Origin: Dugong dugon
Taxonomy: Eukaryota; Chordata; Mammalia; Sirenia; Dugongidae
Length of the DNA: 64,000 bases
NCBI GenBank assembly: GCA_030035585.1
Contig: CM057464.1
Location: 78,538,919-78,602,918, forward strand
Reading direction: 5' to 3'
Shown here: piece by piece, positions 10,198 through 21,162 of the stretch
How positions within the stretch are numbered: the first letter of the stretch is position 1
Layout of the letters: every line of letters begins with the position of its first letter
Translations under genes and position numbers: made by a program
The notes under the pieces: model-generated
Told to the model about the DNA's origin: nothing
Databases searched by the model: none
The model's input: only the letters and a program-made list of their open reading frames with translations

Positions 10198-11320
10198 GCA
10201 GAGACCACCAGAAAGATATTTACCTGTGTTTTATTGACTATGCAAAGGCATTCAACTGTGTGGATCATAACAAATTATGGATAACATTGTGAAAAATGGG
10301 AATTCCAGGACACTTAATTGTGCTCATGAGGAACCTGTACATAGATCAAGAGGCAGTCGTTCGAACAGAACAAAGGGATGCTGAGTGGTTTAAAGTCAGG
10401 AAAGGTGTAAGTCAGGGTTGTATCCTTTCACCATATGTATTCAGTCTCTATGCTGAGCCAATAGTCAGAGAAGCTGGACTATATGAAGAAGAATGGGTAT
10501 CAGGATTGGAGGAAGACTCATTAACAACCTGCACTGTGCAGATGACACAACCATGCTTTCTGAAAGTGAAGAGGACTTGAAACACTTATTGATGAAGATC
10601 AAAGACCACAGCCTTCAGTATGGATTACACCTCAACATAAAGAAAACAAAAATCCTCACAACTGGACCAATTGGCAACATCATCAAAAATGGGGAAAAGA
10701 TTGAAGTTGTCAAGGATTTCATTTTACTTGGATCCACAATCAGCGCCCATGGAAGCAGCAGTCAAGAAATCAAAAGACACACTGCATTGGGCAAATCTGC
10801 TGCAAAAGACCTCTTTAAAGTGTTAAAAAGCAAAGATGTCACTTTAAGGACTGTGGTGCACCTGACCCAAGCCATAGTGTTTTCAATCACCTCATATGCA
10901 TGGAAAAGCTGGAAGATGAATAAGAAAGACTAAAGAAGAATTGACGCCTTTCAATTATGGTGCTGGTGAAGAATATTCGATATACCATGGACTGCCAAAA
11001 GAACAAACAGATCTGTCTTGAAAGAAGTACAGCCAGAATGCTCCTTGGAAACAAGGATGGTAAGACTACATCTTACATACTTTGAACATGTTATCAGGGA
11101 GGGATCAGTCCCTAGAGAAAGACATCATACTTGGTAAAGTAGAGGGTCAGAAAAAAAGAGAAAGACCCTCAACAAGATGGATTGACACAGTGGCTGCAAC
11201 AATAGGCTCAAGCATAACAACGATAGTAATGATGGTACAGGACTGGGCAGTGTTTCATTCTGTTGTACATAGGGTGGCTGTGAGTTGGAACCATCTCGAT
11301 GGCACCTAACAACAACAACA
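10198..11320 (+). mobile_element. RTE-type LINE, 5'-truncated, with exact 10-bp TSD
   Basis: Starts in the RT domain and runs through the C-terminal region to the tail ggcacctaacaacaacaaca. Flanked by ACTTTAGAAA at 10188-10197 and 11321-11330, so both boundaries are fixed: an 1123-bp 5'-truncated insertion into a MIR. It provides the best-preserved RTE RT sequence in the window. Confidence 0.96.
10215..11170 (+). pseudogene. RTE reverse transcriptase ORF remnant
   Basis: Translation in shifting frames gives RTE RT motifs: FIDYAKAFNCVDHNKLW (motif A, near 10228), the VSQGCILSP block (near 10410; RTE-type QGC..SP), then GIRIGGRLINNLHCADDT (motif C, near 10496-10550), LHLNIKKTKIL and the C-terminal PWTAKRTNRS region. 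Two catalytic positions are altered: motif A has Asn in place of the first catalytic Asp, and YADD reads CADD. A stop after DHNKLWITL, a frameshift around 10480 and a stop at 10931 complete the inactivation. Confidence 0.88.
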
Positions 11321-11400
11321 ACTTTAGAAATGGACTAGCAGAGCCACAGAGTTTACCCAAGGATGCACAGCTATTAAGTTACAAAAATGGAATGTCCATC
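11321..11400 (+). mobile_element. MIR remnant, 3' part after RTE
   Basis: Begins with the right TSD copy (11321-11330) and continues with a decayed MIR core (gtttacccaaggatgcacag, ctattaagttac). Confidence 0.7.
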
Positions 11401-11419
11401 TGAACATGGAATATATATG

Positions 11420-11618
11420 GGAGCCCTGGTGTCGCAGTGGTTAAAGCACTTGGCTTTTGTTTTGTTTGAAAACAACAGCCACTCTGTGGGAGAAAGATGT
11501 GGCAGTCTGCTTCCTTAAACATTTACGGCCTTGGAAGCCCAATGGGGCAGTTCTACTCTGTCCTGTAGGGTTGCTATGAGTCAGAATCGACTCAATGGCA
11601 ATGGGTTTGGGTTGGTTT
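11420..11618 (+). mobile_element. AfroSINE with altered head segment
   Basis: gagccctggtgtcgcagtgg start, gggagaaagatgtggcagtc body and atgggtttgggttggttt tail. Between the A-box part and the body, cttttgttttgtttgaaaac replaces the usual B-box region. Confidence 0.9.
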
Positions 11619-12432
11619 ATATGGCATTTTATATATTCCATATGTAAATCATTACACAAAGCTAATATAAAAAATCCATTATACCAACAAATTATAACAA
11701 CAAGGTTAAAAAAAATAATTGTGTCCTTATAACACATTTGAGGTGCCACAAGATAAAAAGAATTTTCAGCATGATTATACCAGGCAGTTGTTGAAATAAA
11801 TCATGTAGAAACATTATGGTAAGTTCATTTACTTAATATAAGAGACCATACAAGACTCTCATCAGCCTACCCCTTGTCTCTTTGGGAATGAAATATTTTA
11901 CTGCAATGCTTCAGACAAGAAATTCTATTTAAGGAAGACACACTTAGGATAGGGCTTAATTCCAACAAGATTTTATTTAATCTAGGTTAATTGTTTTTTC
12001 GAACATGAACTGAGAATGTGGCCTCTGCATATATACGTTGGCGATAGCATCAGCCCATAAGTGGATTAAAAATATATAAACTATATTTTGATAAATGTTT
12101 CCAGTTATTTAGTTTCCACTTTGTGATATTTTATTGCAACCAGCATAAGGTGCCCATTTTTCTTAACCTCCTTATCCTGAGATACTATGTTGGGAGTATT
12201 ACTGGAACTTAAATTTTTCAAACATTTGCAAGAAAGACTAAATCAGCATGTGTGAGAATGCACAGCTGGAAATAAACAACAAAAACTAAAATATAGTCAG
12301 CTCTGTAATTAAGAAAAATAAGTTACTTAATGCTTGCTTATAGAACAAAAAAGAAATAAAACAGCATTTTGGTCTTCAAATTGCCATTGCCTCTCTAATT
12401 ACACTGGATTGTTTTAACAGTGTTTAGTAGAA
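11619..12432. other. Host sequence, nothing recognised
   Basis: About 800 bp of AT-rich DNA with no ORF, named repeat or regulatory signal that I can support. Confidence 0.45.
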
Positions 12433-12639
12433 TGTGGTTGTTAGGTGTCATCAGATAGATTTTGGACTCATAGTGACTCTATATGACAGGGTAGAACCGC
12501 CCCATAGGGTTTTCTAGACTGTAATCTTTATGGTACAATTTGCCAGTTTTTTCTCCATAGGAGCCACTGCGTGGGTTTGAACTGCCCACCTTTGGGTTAA
12601 TAGCCTGAATGCTTGTCTGTTGTACCACCGGGGCTCCTT
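12433..12639 (-). mobile_element. AfroSINE, long form, RTE-like tail
   Basis: Reverse-strand SINE. The + strand begins gttgttaggtgtcatcagat (complement of the caacaac tail type) and ends gtaccaccggggctcc. Confidence 0.92.
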
Positions 12640-12661
12640 GTTTTGTAAAATAAATGAACAA

Positions 12662-12836
12662 ACAAAACAGTTGCTATTGACTTGGTTCTGACACATGGCA
12701 ACCCCAAGTGTTGCAGAGAAGAACTATTCTACAGGGTTTTTAAGGCTGTGACCTTTCAAAAGCAGATCGTCAGGCATGTCTTCTGAGGTGCCTCTGGGTG
12801 GATTCAAACAGCCAACCTTTCAGTTAGTAGTCAAAT
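12662..12836 (-). mobile_element. AfroSINE, 'gcctctgggtgg' subtype
   Basis: Reverse-strand copy of the second SINE subtype. Diagnostic blocks are aagcagatcgtcaggcatgt and ggtgcctctgggtggattca. Same subtype as 42385 and 55151. It lies about 22 bp from the SINE at 12433. Confidence 0.85.
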
Positions 12837-13365
12837 AGAATTTGATTAATCATTCTTGGGCAACTTTAATTTTATTTTTTAAAACTGAAGAGACAAGCAT
12901 TAATTATTATGAGTATTTTTCCCATAACATTGTTTCCTAATTTGGGTTCTGTGACAATTTTGACACAAGATTTATGTATATTTAGTGTAGGAGATGCTGA
13001 CAATTGCCTACTTAGATGCCTTCCTCCCCTTCTTATTTACTAACAGAACTTGAGCAAAGCGTCCATCTGAAAATTATATTTCCCAGCTGCCCTTTCAAAT
13101 AGGAGTGGCCAATGAAATGTAAGAGGAATTTATCCCTTTTTTTCCTTCTTTGTTTCTTTTTTCTTCCTTGGATTCAGTTGTGGGGGCTGGATTTCCAGAA
13201 GACATTTTGAATAATTAGGTAACCTTTGGACGGAAGTTAAGTGGTAACTACAGGAGAGCAAAAAGCTTGAAATAGGTAGAGTCCCTGACGAGAGTGAACC
13301 TGCCTTATCCATCTTGACTGCCTGCATCTAAACGTCTATGTCGTTGTTGCTATGTAATTGGATGA
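12837..13365. other. Host sequence, nothing recognised
   Basis: About 530 bp with no gene; a T/C-rich stretch at 13135-13170. Confidence 0.45.
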
Positions 13366-14066
13366 TGTTACAGATTGAATTGGGTCCCCCAAAAATATGT
13401 GTCAACTTGGCTAGGCCATGATTTCCAGTATTTTGTGGTTGTCCTCCATTTTATTATCCGATGTAAATGTCCTATGTGTAGTAAAATCCTAACCTCTAAG
13501 ATGTTAATGGAGCTCTGGTGGCACAGTGGTTAAGAGCTTGGCTGCTAACCGAAAGGTCTGCAGTTAGAATCTACCAGCCACTCCTTGGAAACCCTATGGG
13601 GCATTTCTGCTCTGTCCTATAGTGTCACTATGAGTCAGAATAGACTAGATGGCAATGGGTTTGAGTTTTGGTTTTATGATGTTAATGAGGAAGGATTAGA
13701 GGCAGTTATGTTAATGATGCAGGGTACAATATACAGGGTTAGGTTGTATTTTGAGACAATCCCTTTTGAGGTATGAAAGAGAGAAGCAAGCAGAGAGGAG
13801 AGGGACCTCATACCACCAAGAAAGAAGAGCCAGAGCAGAGCATGTCCTTTGGACCCAGGGTCTCTGTGCTGAGAAGCTCCTTGACCAGGGGATGATTGAT
13901 GACAAGGACCTTCCCCCAGAGCCTACTGAGAGAGAAAGCCTTCTCCTAGGGCTGGCACCCTGAATTTGGACTTCTAGCCTCCTAAACTGTGAGAGAATGA
14001 ATTTCTCTTTGTTAAAGCCATCCACTTGTAGCATTTCTGCTATAGCAGCACTAGATAACTAAGACA
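13366..14066 (+). mobile_element. MaLR-like solo LTR, interrupted by a SINE
   Basis: LTR of the ERVL-MaLR type: begins tgttacagattgaattgggt, ends agcagcactagataactaag then aca. It shares the block ccaagaaagaagagccagag with the copies at 21546, 58879 and 60339. Without the nested SINE it is about 525 bp. Unlike those copies, the 5-bp flanks (gatga / ggtgc) do not match. It abuts the 3' end of the reverse RTE at 14067. No coding content. Confidence 0.85.
13510..13677 (+). mobile_element. AfroSINE nested in LTR, with TSD
   Basis: agctctggtggcacagtggt to ggcaatgggtttgagttttg. Flanked by GATGTTAATG at 13500-13509 and 13678-13687, so it inserted after the LTR. Confidence 0.93.
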
Positions 14067-14558
14067 GGTGCTATCGAATCTGTTCCAACTCATAGCTACT
14101 CTACACACAACAGAATGAAATGCTGCCTGGTCCTGCGCCATCCTCACAATTGTTGCTGTGCTTGAGCTCATCGTTGCAACTACTGTATCAATCCATCTCA
14201 CTGAGGGTCTTCCTCTTTTTTGTTGATCTCCTACTTTACCAAGTGTGATGTCCTCCAAGGACTGATCTCTCCTGATAACATGTCCAAAGTAAGTGAGATG
14301 AAGTCTTACTATTCTCACTTCTAAGGTGCATTCTGGCTGTACTTCTTCCAAGACAGGTCTGTTTGTTCTTCTGGCAGTCCAATATATTCAATATTCTTTA
14401 CCAACACCATAATTCAAAATCATCAGTTCTTCTTCAGTCTTCCTTATTCATTGCCCAGCTTTCACACGCATATAAGGCAATTGGAAATGCTGTGGCTTGG
14501 GTCAGGAACATTTTAGTCCTCAAAGTGACATCTTTGCTTTTTAACACTTTAAAGAGGT
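14067..14558 (-). mobile_element. RTE-type LINE, 3' portion (split by LTR)
   Basis: Complement of the RTE C-terminal coding and 3' region (translation on minus: EEVQPECSLEVRIVRLHLTY, then DQSLEDITLGKVG). The element resumes at 15164 after the solo LTR; the duplicated target is GAGGT at 14554-14558 and 15159-15163. Confidence 0.93.
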
Positions 14559-15158
14559 TGTGATGGTTAAGATTGTGTGTCAGCTTGGCTGGGCCACACT
14601 TCTCAGGGTTTATATGTGATCACTCCCATGATGAGATCTTCTCTGAGCAGCCAATCAGTTGAAAGGGAGTTTCCTTAGGCACATGGCCTGCATCCAAACA
14701 AGTGGACATTCTGGCTTTTGCTCTACTGGATCCTGCTGCTGGCTCCTGTTCATCTGACCTGTGGTTCTTGAGACTTGAGCTAGCAGCTTACCTGCCAATC
14801 TTGGGATTTGTCAATCTTCACAGCCTGTAAGCAAGAGCCCTGCTCTCCCACCTGCCAAGCTTGGGTTCGCCAGCCTCTGCAACTAGGTGAATCAGGAGAA
14901 GACTTGCTGTCTTGCCTGTCAATTTTGGGATTCATCGATCTTCACAGTCTGTGAACAAGAGCTCTGCTCTCAGACCTGCTGATCTTGGGTTCTCCAGCCC
15001 CTACATGAATCAGGAGAAGCCTCTATTACCTTGATTCACAAAGTTGAGATGTTCCAGCCTTTACAATCACGTGAGCCATTTCCTTGATATAAATCTATCT
15101 CTCTCTATATTTATATGCTTTACTGGTTTTGCTTCTCTAGAGAACCCAGCCTAAGACA
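14559..15158 (+). mobile_element. Solo LTR (ERVL-type), 600 bp, exact 5-bp TSD
   Basis: Starts TGTGATGGTTAAGATTGTGT and ends gagaacccagcctaagaca, with TG...CA termini. Flanked by GAGGT on both sides inside an RTE, so limits are exact. It contains three internal repeats of a block of the type ctgccaatcttgggattyg (around 14790, 14850, 14920). The same LTR type occurs reversed at 48974. A solo LTR arises by recombination between the two LTRs of a provirus. Confidence 0.93.
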
Positions 15159-15163
15159 GAGGT

Positions 15164-15612
15164 CTTTTGCAGCAAATTTGCCCAATGCAATGTGACATTT
15201 GGTTTCTTGGGTGCTGCTTCCATGGGCATTGATTGTGGATCCAAGTGAAATTAAATTCTTGACGACTTCAATATTTTCTCTGTTTATCCTGATGTTGCTT
15301 ATTGGTCCAGTTGTGAGGAGGCAGCTCTTACCCAGTTGTATTTTGAGTGCCTTCCAACCTGAGGGGCTAATCTTCCAGCTCTGTATCAGATAATGTTCCA
15401 CTGCTATTCATAAGGTTTTCGTTGGCCAATTATTTTTGGAAGTAGATTGCCAAGTCCTTCCTCCTGGTCTGCCTTAGTCTGGAAGCTCTGCTGAAACCCG
15501 TCCACCATGGGTGACCCTGCTGGTATTTAAAATACCAGTGGCATAGCTTCCAGCATCACAGCAATATGCAAAGCCATCACAGCAGGACAAACTGACAGAC
15601 AAGTAGAGGTCT
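15164..15612 (-). mobile_element. RTE-type LINE, 5' portion with internal deletion
   Basis: 15164-15316 complements the RTE segment after motif C (minus translation LTTGPISNIRINRENIEVVK). At about 15316 it jumps to a different part, apparently the RTE 5' region (minus strand ctggaagattagcccctcag, gaccctgctggtatttaaaa on plus), ending near gacaaactgacagacaag. Most of the ORF, including the RT active site, is missing. Confidence 0.75.
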
Positions 15613-15686
15613 TCTACGTTAGAGACTTGTAAACCTTGCTTAAGATATTGGTATCTCTGGTCTCTACTACTAAAAGTCAAATGAAG

Positions 15687-16063
15687 TTTCTAACTAACAT
15701 ATTCAGTTTTACAAAACCTTGAAAATCAAGTCACAAAAATCAAATATAACAATGAAAGTCAACATAAGAATTATGTAAATTGTTTTGGAGTGAATTCTTT
15801 GAGAAAGTTCCCATTTTTTTCTTGTTTATTGGTTTGTTTAGTGTCCAACTACTCTTTGAGAAATTTTTGATATATTTGATTTTTTAAAAATATATATTAA
15901 GTTTACTGTTTTAAAACTTACTTTTAATAAATATAATTCAATTTTATTTGTAAAAAATGAAAATTTCCACAATTTATATAATTCTTATGTTGCCTTTCAT
16001 TGTTATATTTGATTTTTGTGACTTGATTTTCAAAGTTTTATAAAACTGAATGTTAGTTAGAAA
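15687..16063. repeat. Large inverted repeat: ~94-bp arms, ~190-bp spacer
   Basis: Left arm 15687-15781 (starts tttctaactaacatattcag) and right arm 15971-16063 (ends actgaatgttagttagaaa) are reverse complements with about six mismatches and a 2-nt indel. The spacer is AT-rich and has no ORF. I do not recognise the arms as a known transposon. Confidence 0.9.
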
Positions 16064-16456
16064 TACTTACAGAGAAATTTCCGAGAAATAGATTATCATT
16101 ATTCTATATGAATGGATTCCAAAATGTAGAAGAAGATGATATGCATTCAAATTTGTTTTGCCAAGCTAGTATTACGCTACACCAAAATGTAATAAAATAA
16201 ACATTAGAAAATTTTATATAAATACATTAATAATCAATAAATAATTCATCTATTATTACCCGGGGAGGGGCTCATAACTTTAGCTCCTGAACTTAGACAA
16301 AACTTCTAGTAGCCAGGCAGAACCTATCAAAGTACAGGAGTAAGTCTAGTTCACATTTCCTGAAACAAAACCATTTCCAAATTCACTTACCGCTGGTTCC
16401 TATAGTATGTATCCCTTAGGAAACAAATTTTATTGGCTGGTCTAAGAAGGTATTGT
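16064..16456. other. Host sequence, nothing recognised
   Basis: AT-rich sequence, then a less AT-rich stretch near 16260-16400; no gene. Confidence 0.4.
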
Positions 16457-16470
16457 GAAAATAGTAACCC

Positions 16471-17024
16471 AAAACCAGAGATTGCATCAGCCTGAGACCA
16501 AAAGAACTAGATGGTGCCCAGCTACCACCAATGACCACCCTGACAGGGAACACAACAGAGAGTCCCTGATGGAGCAGGAGAAAAGTGGGGTTCAGAACTC
16601 AAATTCTAGTAAAAAGACCAGACTTAATGGTCTGACTGAGCCTGTAGGAACCCCAGAAAGCACAGCCCCTGTACTGTCTCTCAACCCAGCACTAAAACCA
16701 TTCCCGAAGCCAACTCTTCACACAAAGATTAGACTGGACTATGGGACATACAATGATACTCATGAAGAGTGTTTCTTAGCTCAAGTACATACATGAGACT
16801 AAATGAGCAGCTCCTGTCCAGAGGTGAGATGAGAAGGCAGAGAGAGTCAGGAGCTGGTTGAATGGACGTGGGAAATCAGCAGTGGAAAGGAAGAGTGTGC
16901 TGTCACAGTACAGGGAGAGCAATTAGGGTCATATAACAATGTATGCATAAATTTTTCTATGACAGACTAAGTTGAATTGTAAACTTTCACTTAAAGTACA
17001 ACAATAAAATAAAAGAAAAAGAAA
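16471..17024 (+). mobile_element. 5'-truncated L1 (3' UTR only) with exact 14-bp TSD
   Basis: A 554-bp L1 3' end. It is related to but distinct from the 3' UTR of the two large L1s: shared blocks include cagctaccaccaatgaccac and cagactggac-type downstream sequence. It carries AATAAA near 17003 and an A-rich tail. Flanked by GAAAATAGTAACCC at 16457-16470 and 17025-17038. The 113-aa frame at 16455-16796 lies in this non-coding UTR and is not a gene. Confidence 0.88.
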
Positions 17025-17038
17025 GAAAATAGTAACCC

Positions 17039-17700
17039 TGACACTACTATAAACTGAGTCTAGTTGTACTGGTGGGGGAAAAAAATCTGCTTCAAGCAAC
17101 AAAGAACTTAACAAAGCCTTAAATCCACAAGATAGTTTTTCTTTTTTTGTTTTGTCTTTCCCACTTAAGAAGTATGGAACTTTAGCCCAGAACTAGTACC
17201 ATCAAGAGACTCCAACTCATTTTCTTTCTTCTGTATCATCCTTATGATGTGAATTTTATTCTTATGGTCATGAGGTTCCACCTCTAGGCATTTTGTAACA
17301 TGTTATAGACAGACAGAAGACAAAAAGGAAAAATCACAAAGGATCATGTCAACTGAGCTTATCTGATTTACAAAACTTTCTCAGAAACCAAAGCAGTGAC
17401 TTCTGTGTATTTCAATTTATTTCTCTTTGGCTAGAGACAGGACACATAACTGCCCCTAAGTTAGTCATTAGAAGGTGACTGAGGAGAAAAGAGTTGTTGA
17501 TGGAGGTTAAGTCCCAACCAAGATTGCTTGCTACATTAATGTATGACCAATTACCATTCAAAATGCAAATTGATAGCCCAGGGCTTGAATTAACTTCTTT
17601 GTTCCTCAATTTTCTCTTCTTAGAAATGGTGATAATATGGTACCTATCTCCCTAGACTGTCATGAGAAGTAAATGAGTTAGTACACACAGTATATTCTCC
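17039..17700. other. Host sequence, nothing recognised
   Basis: About 660 bp without a supported feature. Confidence 0.45.
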
Positions 17701-17711
17701 ATAAAATGTTA

Positions 17712-17918
17712 ACCCCCAAAATCTGTTGCCATCTAGTCGATTCTGACTCATAGTGATCCTATAGGACAGATGAGAACTGCCTCATAGGGTTTCCAAGGCT
17801 GTAATCTTTACGGAAGCAGACGCCACATCTTTCTCTTGTGGAAAGCCTGGTGGGTTCGAACCGCCAACCTTTCAATCAGCAGCCAAGCACTTAACCACTG
17901 AGCCACCAGGGCTCCTTA
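17712..17918 (-). mobile_element. AfroSINE, long form, exact 11-bp TSD
   Basis: Reverse SINE with well-kept B box (gggttcgaaccgccaacc on plus) and A box (ttaaccactgagccaccagg). Flanked by ATAAAATGTTA at 17701-17711 and 17919-17929. Confidence 0.96.
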
Positions 17919-18055
17919 ATAAAATGTTAGGTACCATTAATATCAAATAATTTCCATTCTATTTTTCACTTCTTATCTTCTTCATTCCATTTCGGTCTGG
18001 CCCGCTCCCTCAAGTCTGGAAGTACTCCACTGACCTTATCAAGATCCCCAACAGT

Positions 18056-19462
18056 TTTGTTGTTGTCGTTGTTGTTAGCTGCCATTTAGTCAGTTCTGAC
18101 TCATAGCAACCCTATGTACAACAGAACAAAGCACTACCCAGTCCTGCACCATGCTCACAATCATTGCTGTATTTGAGCCCATTGTTGCAGCCATTGTGCC
18201 AATCCATCTCTCTGAGGATCTTCTTCTTTTTCTCTTACCCTCTACTTTAACAATCACGATGTCCTTCACCAGGGACTGGTCCCTCCTGATGACATGTCCA
18301 AAGTATGTGAGACAAAGTCTCTTCATCCTCCCTTCCAATGAGCACTCTGATTGAATAAGTATGATGGAAGGGCACAACCTTGATGCACACCTTTCCTGAT
18401 TTTAAACCACACTTCATCCCTTGTTCTATCCAAAAAACTGTCTCTTGGTCTATATACAGGTTCCTCATGAGCACAATTAAGTGTTCTGGAATTCCCATTC
18501 TTCACAATGTTATCCATATTTTTTATAATCCACATAGTCGAATGTCTTTGCATAGTCAATAAAACACAGGTAAACATCTTTCTGGTATTCTCTGCTTTCA
18601 GTCAAGCTCTATCTGACATTAGCAATGATAGCCCTCATTCTACTTCCTCTTCTGCATCCAGCTTGAATTTCTGGCAGTTCCCTGTCGATGTACTGCTGCA
18701 ACCGCCTTTGAATAACCTTTAGTAAAATTTTACTTGCGTGTGATATTAATGATATTGTTCGATAATTTCTGCATTTTGTTGGACCACCTTTGTTTGTAAT
18801 GGGCAAAAATATGGATCTCTTCCAGTCAGTTAGCCAGGTAACTGTCGTCCAAATTTCTTGGCATAAACTAGTGAGCACCTCCAGTGCCGCATCCCTTTGT
18901 TGAAGCATCTCAGTTGGTATTCCGTCAGTTCCTGGATCTTTGTTTTTCGGCAATTCCTTCAGCTCTGCTTGGACTTCTTCCTTCAGTACCATCGGTTCTT
19001 GATCATATGCTACTTCCTGAAATGGTTGAATGTTGACCAATTCTGTTTGCTACAGTGACTGTCTGTATTCCTTCCATCTTCTTTTGATGCTTCCTTCATC
19101 ATTAAATATTTTGCCCATATAATCCTTCAAAATTACAACTTGAGGTTTGAATTTTTTCTTCAGTTCTTTCAGCTTGAGAAATGCCAAGCATGTTCTTTCC
19201 TTTTGGTTTTCTAACTCCAGGTCTTGCATATTTCATTATAAACTTTACTTTGTCTTCTAGAACCGCCCTTTGAAGTCTTCATCCTTTTTACTTCATTATT
19301 TTTTCCGTTTGCTTGAGCTGTTCTACATTCAAGAGCAAGTTTCAGGGTCTCTTCTGACATCCATTTTCGTCTTTTCTTTCTTTCCTGTCTTTTTAATGAC
19401 CTCTTACTTTCTTCATGTATGATGTCCTTGATGTGATCCCACAACTCATCTGGTCTTCAGTC
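18056..19462 (-). mobile_element. RTE-type LINE with internal deletion
   Basis: Reverse RTE. The 3' tail is at the left (gttgttgtcgttgttgttag at about 18060). Sequence covers the C-terminal region to about 18355, then jumps to the RT middle (minus strand: HQGCALPS) and continues upstream through the RT fingers to the linker region near 19462. The jump removes the segment coding for motif C. 5'-truncated. Confidence 0.94.
18355..19444 (-). pseudogene. RTE ORF remnant (RT fingers and upstream linker)
   Basis: Longest open piece is 18609-19040 (143 aa): VAYDQEPMVLKEEVQAELK, then KNKDPGTDGIPTEML (RT fingers), LTDWKRSIFLPITNKG, NYRTISLISHASKILLKVI and ELPEIQAGCRRGSR. A second piece at 19211-19444 is the basic linker (SKRSLKRQERKKRRKWMSEE). 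The pieces are in different frames and the catalytic part is deleted, so no activity is expected. Confidence 0.85.
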
Positions 19463-20057
19463 TATGTATGGGGAACTCCACAAGGAGTTTTGTTTCATAC
19501 ATCTTAGTCAACTTCTTATCAGTATGTACAATTGTTCATCATTCTTTATTCCTTAAAATATCTCCTCTCTTGACTTATTTCCATAAACCTGCTCCCCTTA
19601 TATTTTAATAACTATTTCTTCTCTACCTGACCTTTAAAAGATTGATTTTTTTGAGGTTTGATCCTGGGCATGCTTCTCTTTTCTCTTTCCTCACTCTCCA
19701 TATGGGATGTTATTCATTCTAGTGGATTTAAACGCACAAATGCTCCTCTATAGCCAAGACTTCTACTCAGAGCTCTAGATTCATATATCCAATTACATAT
19801 TTGAGGGCTCAACTTGAAGGTCTCATATTTATATACCTATGGCAGCATGTAAAGGTTTCTATATGAAAATTTAACTTTTGTTTTCTTCCATTGTTACACT
19901 AAAGGATAGGATTCAAATTTCCTCCATTTCCTGAAAAAGTGTAAAGATTGATTTCTTTCTACTTTTCAGGGACGGAAATCAAGTGTTTTGTTTGCTAATT
20001 AAATTGGGGTCTTGCTTTAATGAGTCAATACACTGTATTGTAGAATAAAGAAAAGTC
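19463..20057. other. Host sequence with possible old LINE2 remnant
   Basis: 19710-19850 (ctctagattcatatatccaa, ttgagggctcaacttgaagg) resembles L2-type sequence, but weakly. Otherwise nothing. Confidence 0.3.
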
Positions 20058-20262
20058 CAGGACAGTGCTGTCCAGTAGAACTCTGTGATAATAGAAATCT
20101 TCCACAACTGCACTATCACAACAGCCACTTGTGACTAGTAAGCACTTGACGTGTGGCTAGTGTGGCTGAGAAACTGAACTTTTAATTTTATGTAACTTTA
20201 ATTAATTTAAATTTAAATACCATGTGAGGTTAGTGCCTACCATATTAGACAGCTCAGGTCTA
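20058..20262 (+). mobile_element. MER58-like hAT DNA transposon
   Basis: Starts ggacagtgctgtccagtaga, contains gtggctagtgtggctgagaa and the AT core ttaattaatttaaatttaaa, ends near accatattagacagctcag. A near-complete non-autonomous copy without ORF. Confidence 0.72.
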
Positions 20263-21162
20263 GGATTTGAGAAGAAAGAGAACACCTCTGTGGGACACTT
20301 CAAGATAAAGGACACAAAATATACTACGAGTGGAGGAGCCAAGAGCCAAAGAGAATAACGGACAAAGGGTGGATACAGACTTCATGGCCCAATTGCAAAA
20401 CAGACTGAGAAAATGAATGTCTGGCTTTTTCAGCTTCTGTGATTGGAGATTTTTACTACCTGCTAGGAAGAAGGGGTTTGGAGAATGACTATTTGTTAGG
20501 AAACCATCCATATCTGCCACAATTGTCAATTATCCCCTGTTGAATTATTTATGGAGAAGTTTTCTTTCAAATTTTAGCAGTACCTTTAACTTCTTCACTT
20601 GTTCAGTTGATGTTGTCGTCTGTTTTCTTTTATTCACGTAAGTAGCAGCCTTGTCAGAGAGAAAAGAGAAGGTCTTTTAAATAAATACAATTAATTATCA
20701 TCCTCAAAGTTCACTATGAACTACCAAGAAAACTTTGAAAGAACTAATTATCATAGAATAGCACTATCTGCCTGAGAAGTATACTTTTTTTCCCTTAGGC
20801 ACAGAACAGGGGTCAAGAAGTGATAGTGATTTTAAGCAGTTCTTTGAATCAATCTCTACTAAACCAGTAAAGTTTTACTCCAATGCAATGCTTGCATCCA
20901 TTAAACTTTATTCTCTCATTTCACTAGAAAAGGGAAAAAGTGGGCACGTGAAAATAGGGCATCATTAATCTGTGAGATTAAGTACAGCTTCTTCCCTGGG
21001 CCTTTGTGGGAGAAAGAAAAAAAAAATTGTTTTTACTCCACATTATATCCATAAGCAGAGTGGTCTCATGGCTCAAGTCTTCTTAAGTTAGGGTTAGTGG
21101 TAATTTCTTAAAAAGCAGAATTTGTCACTCTACAATAACAGGCAATACTGTCTTCTTAGAAT
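20263..21162. other. Host sequence, nothing recognised
   Basis: About 900 bp. The antisense frame at 20260-20529 shows no domain or coding bias that I can see. Confidence 0.4.

Noticed and set aside
13711..14034. 107-aa minus-strand frame and 70-aa plus-strand frame (13751-13963)
   Set aside because: Both lie within a MaLR-like LTR; equivalent frames (21655-22008) recur by homology of the LTR, not because of coding.
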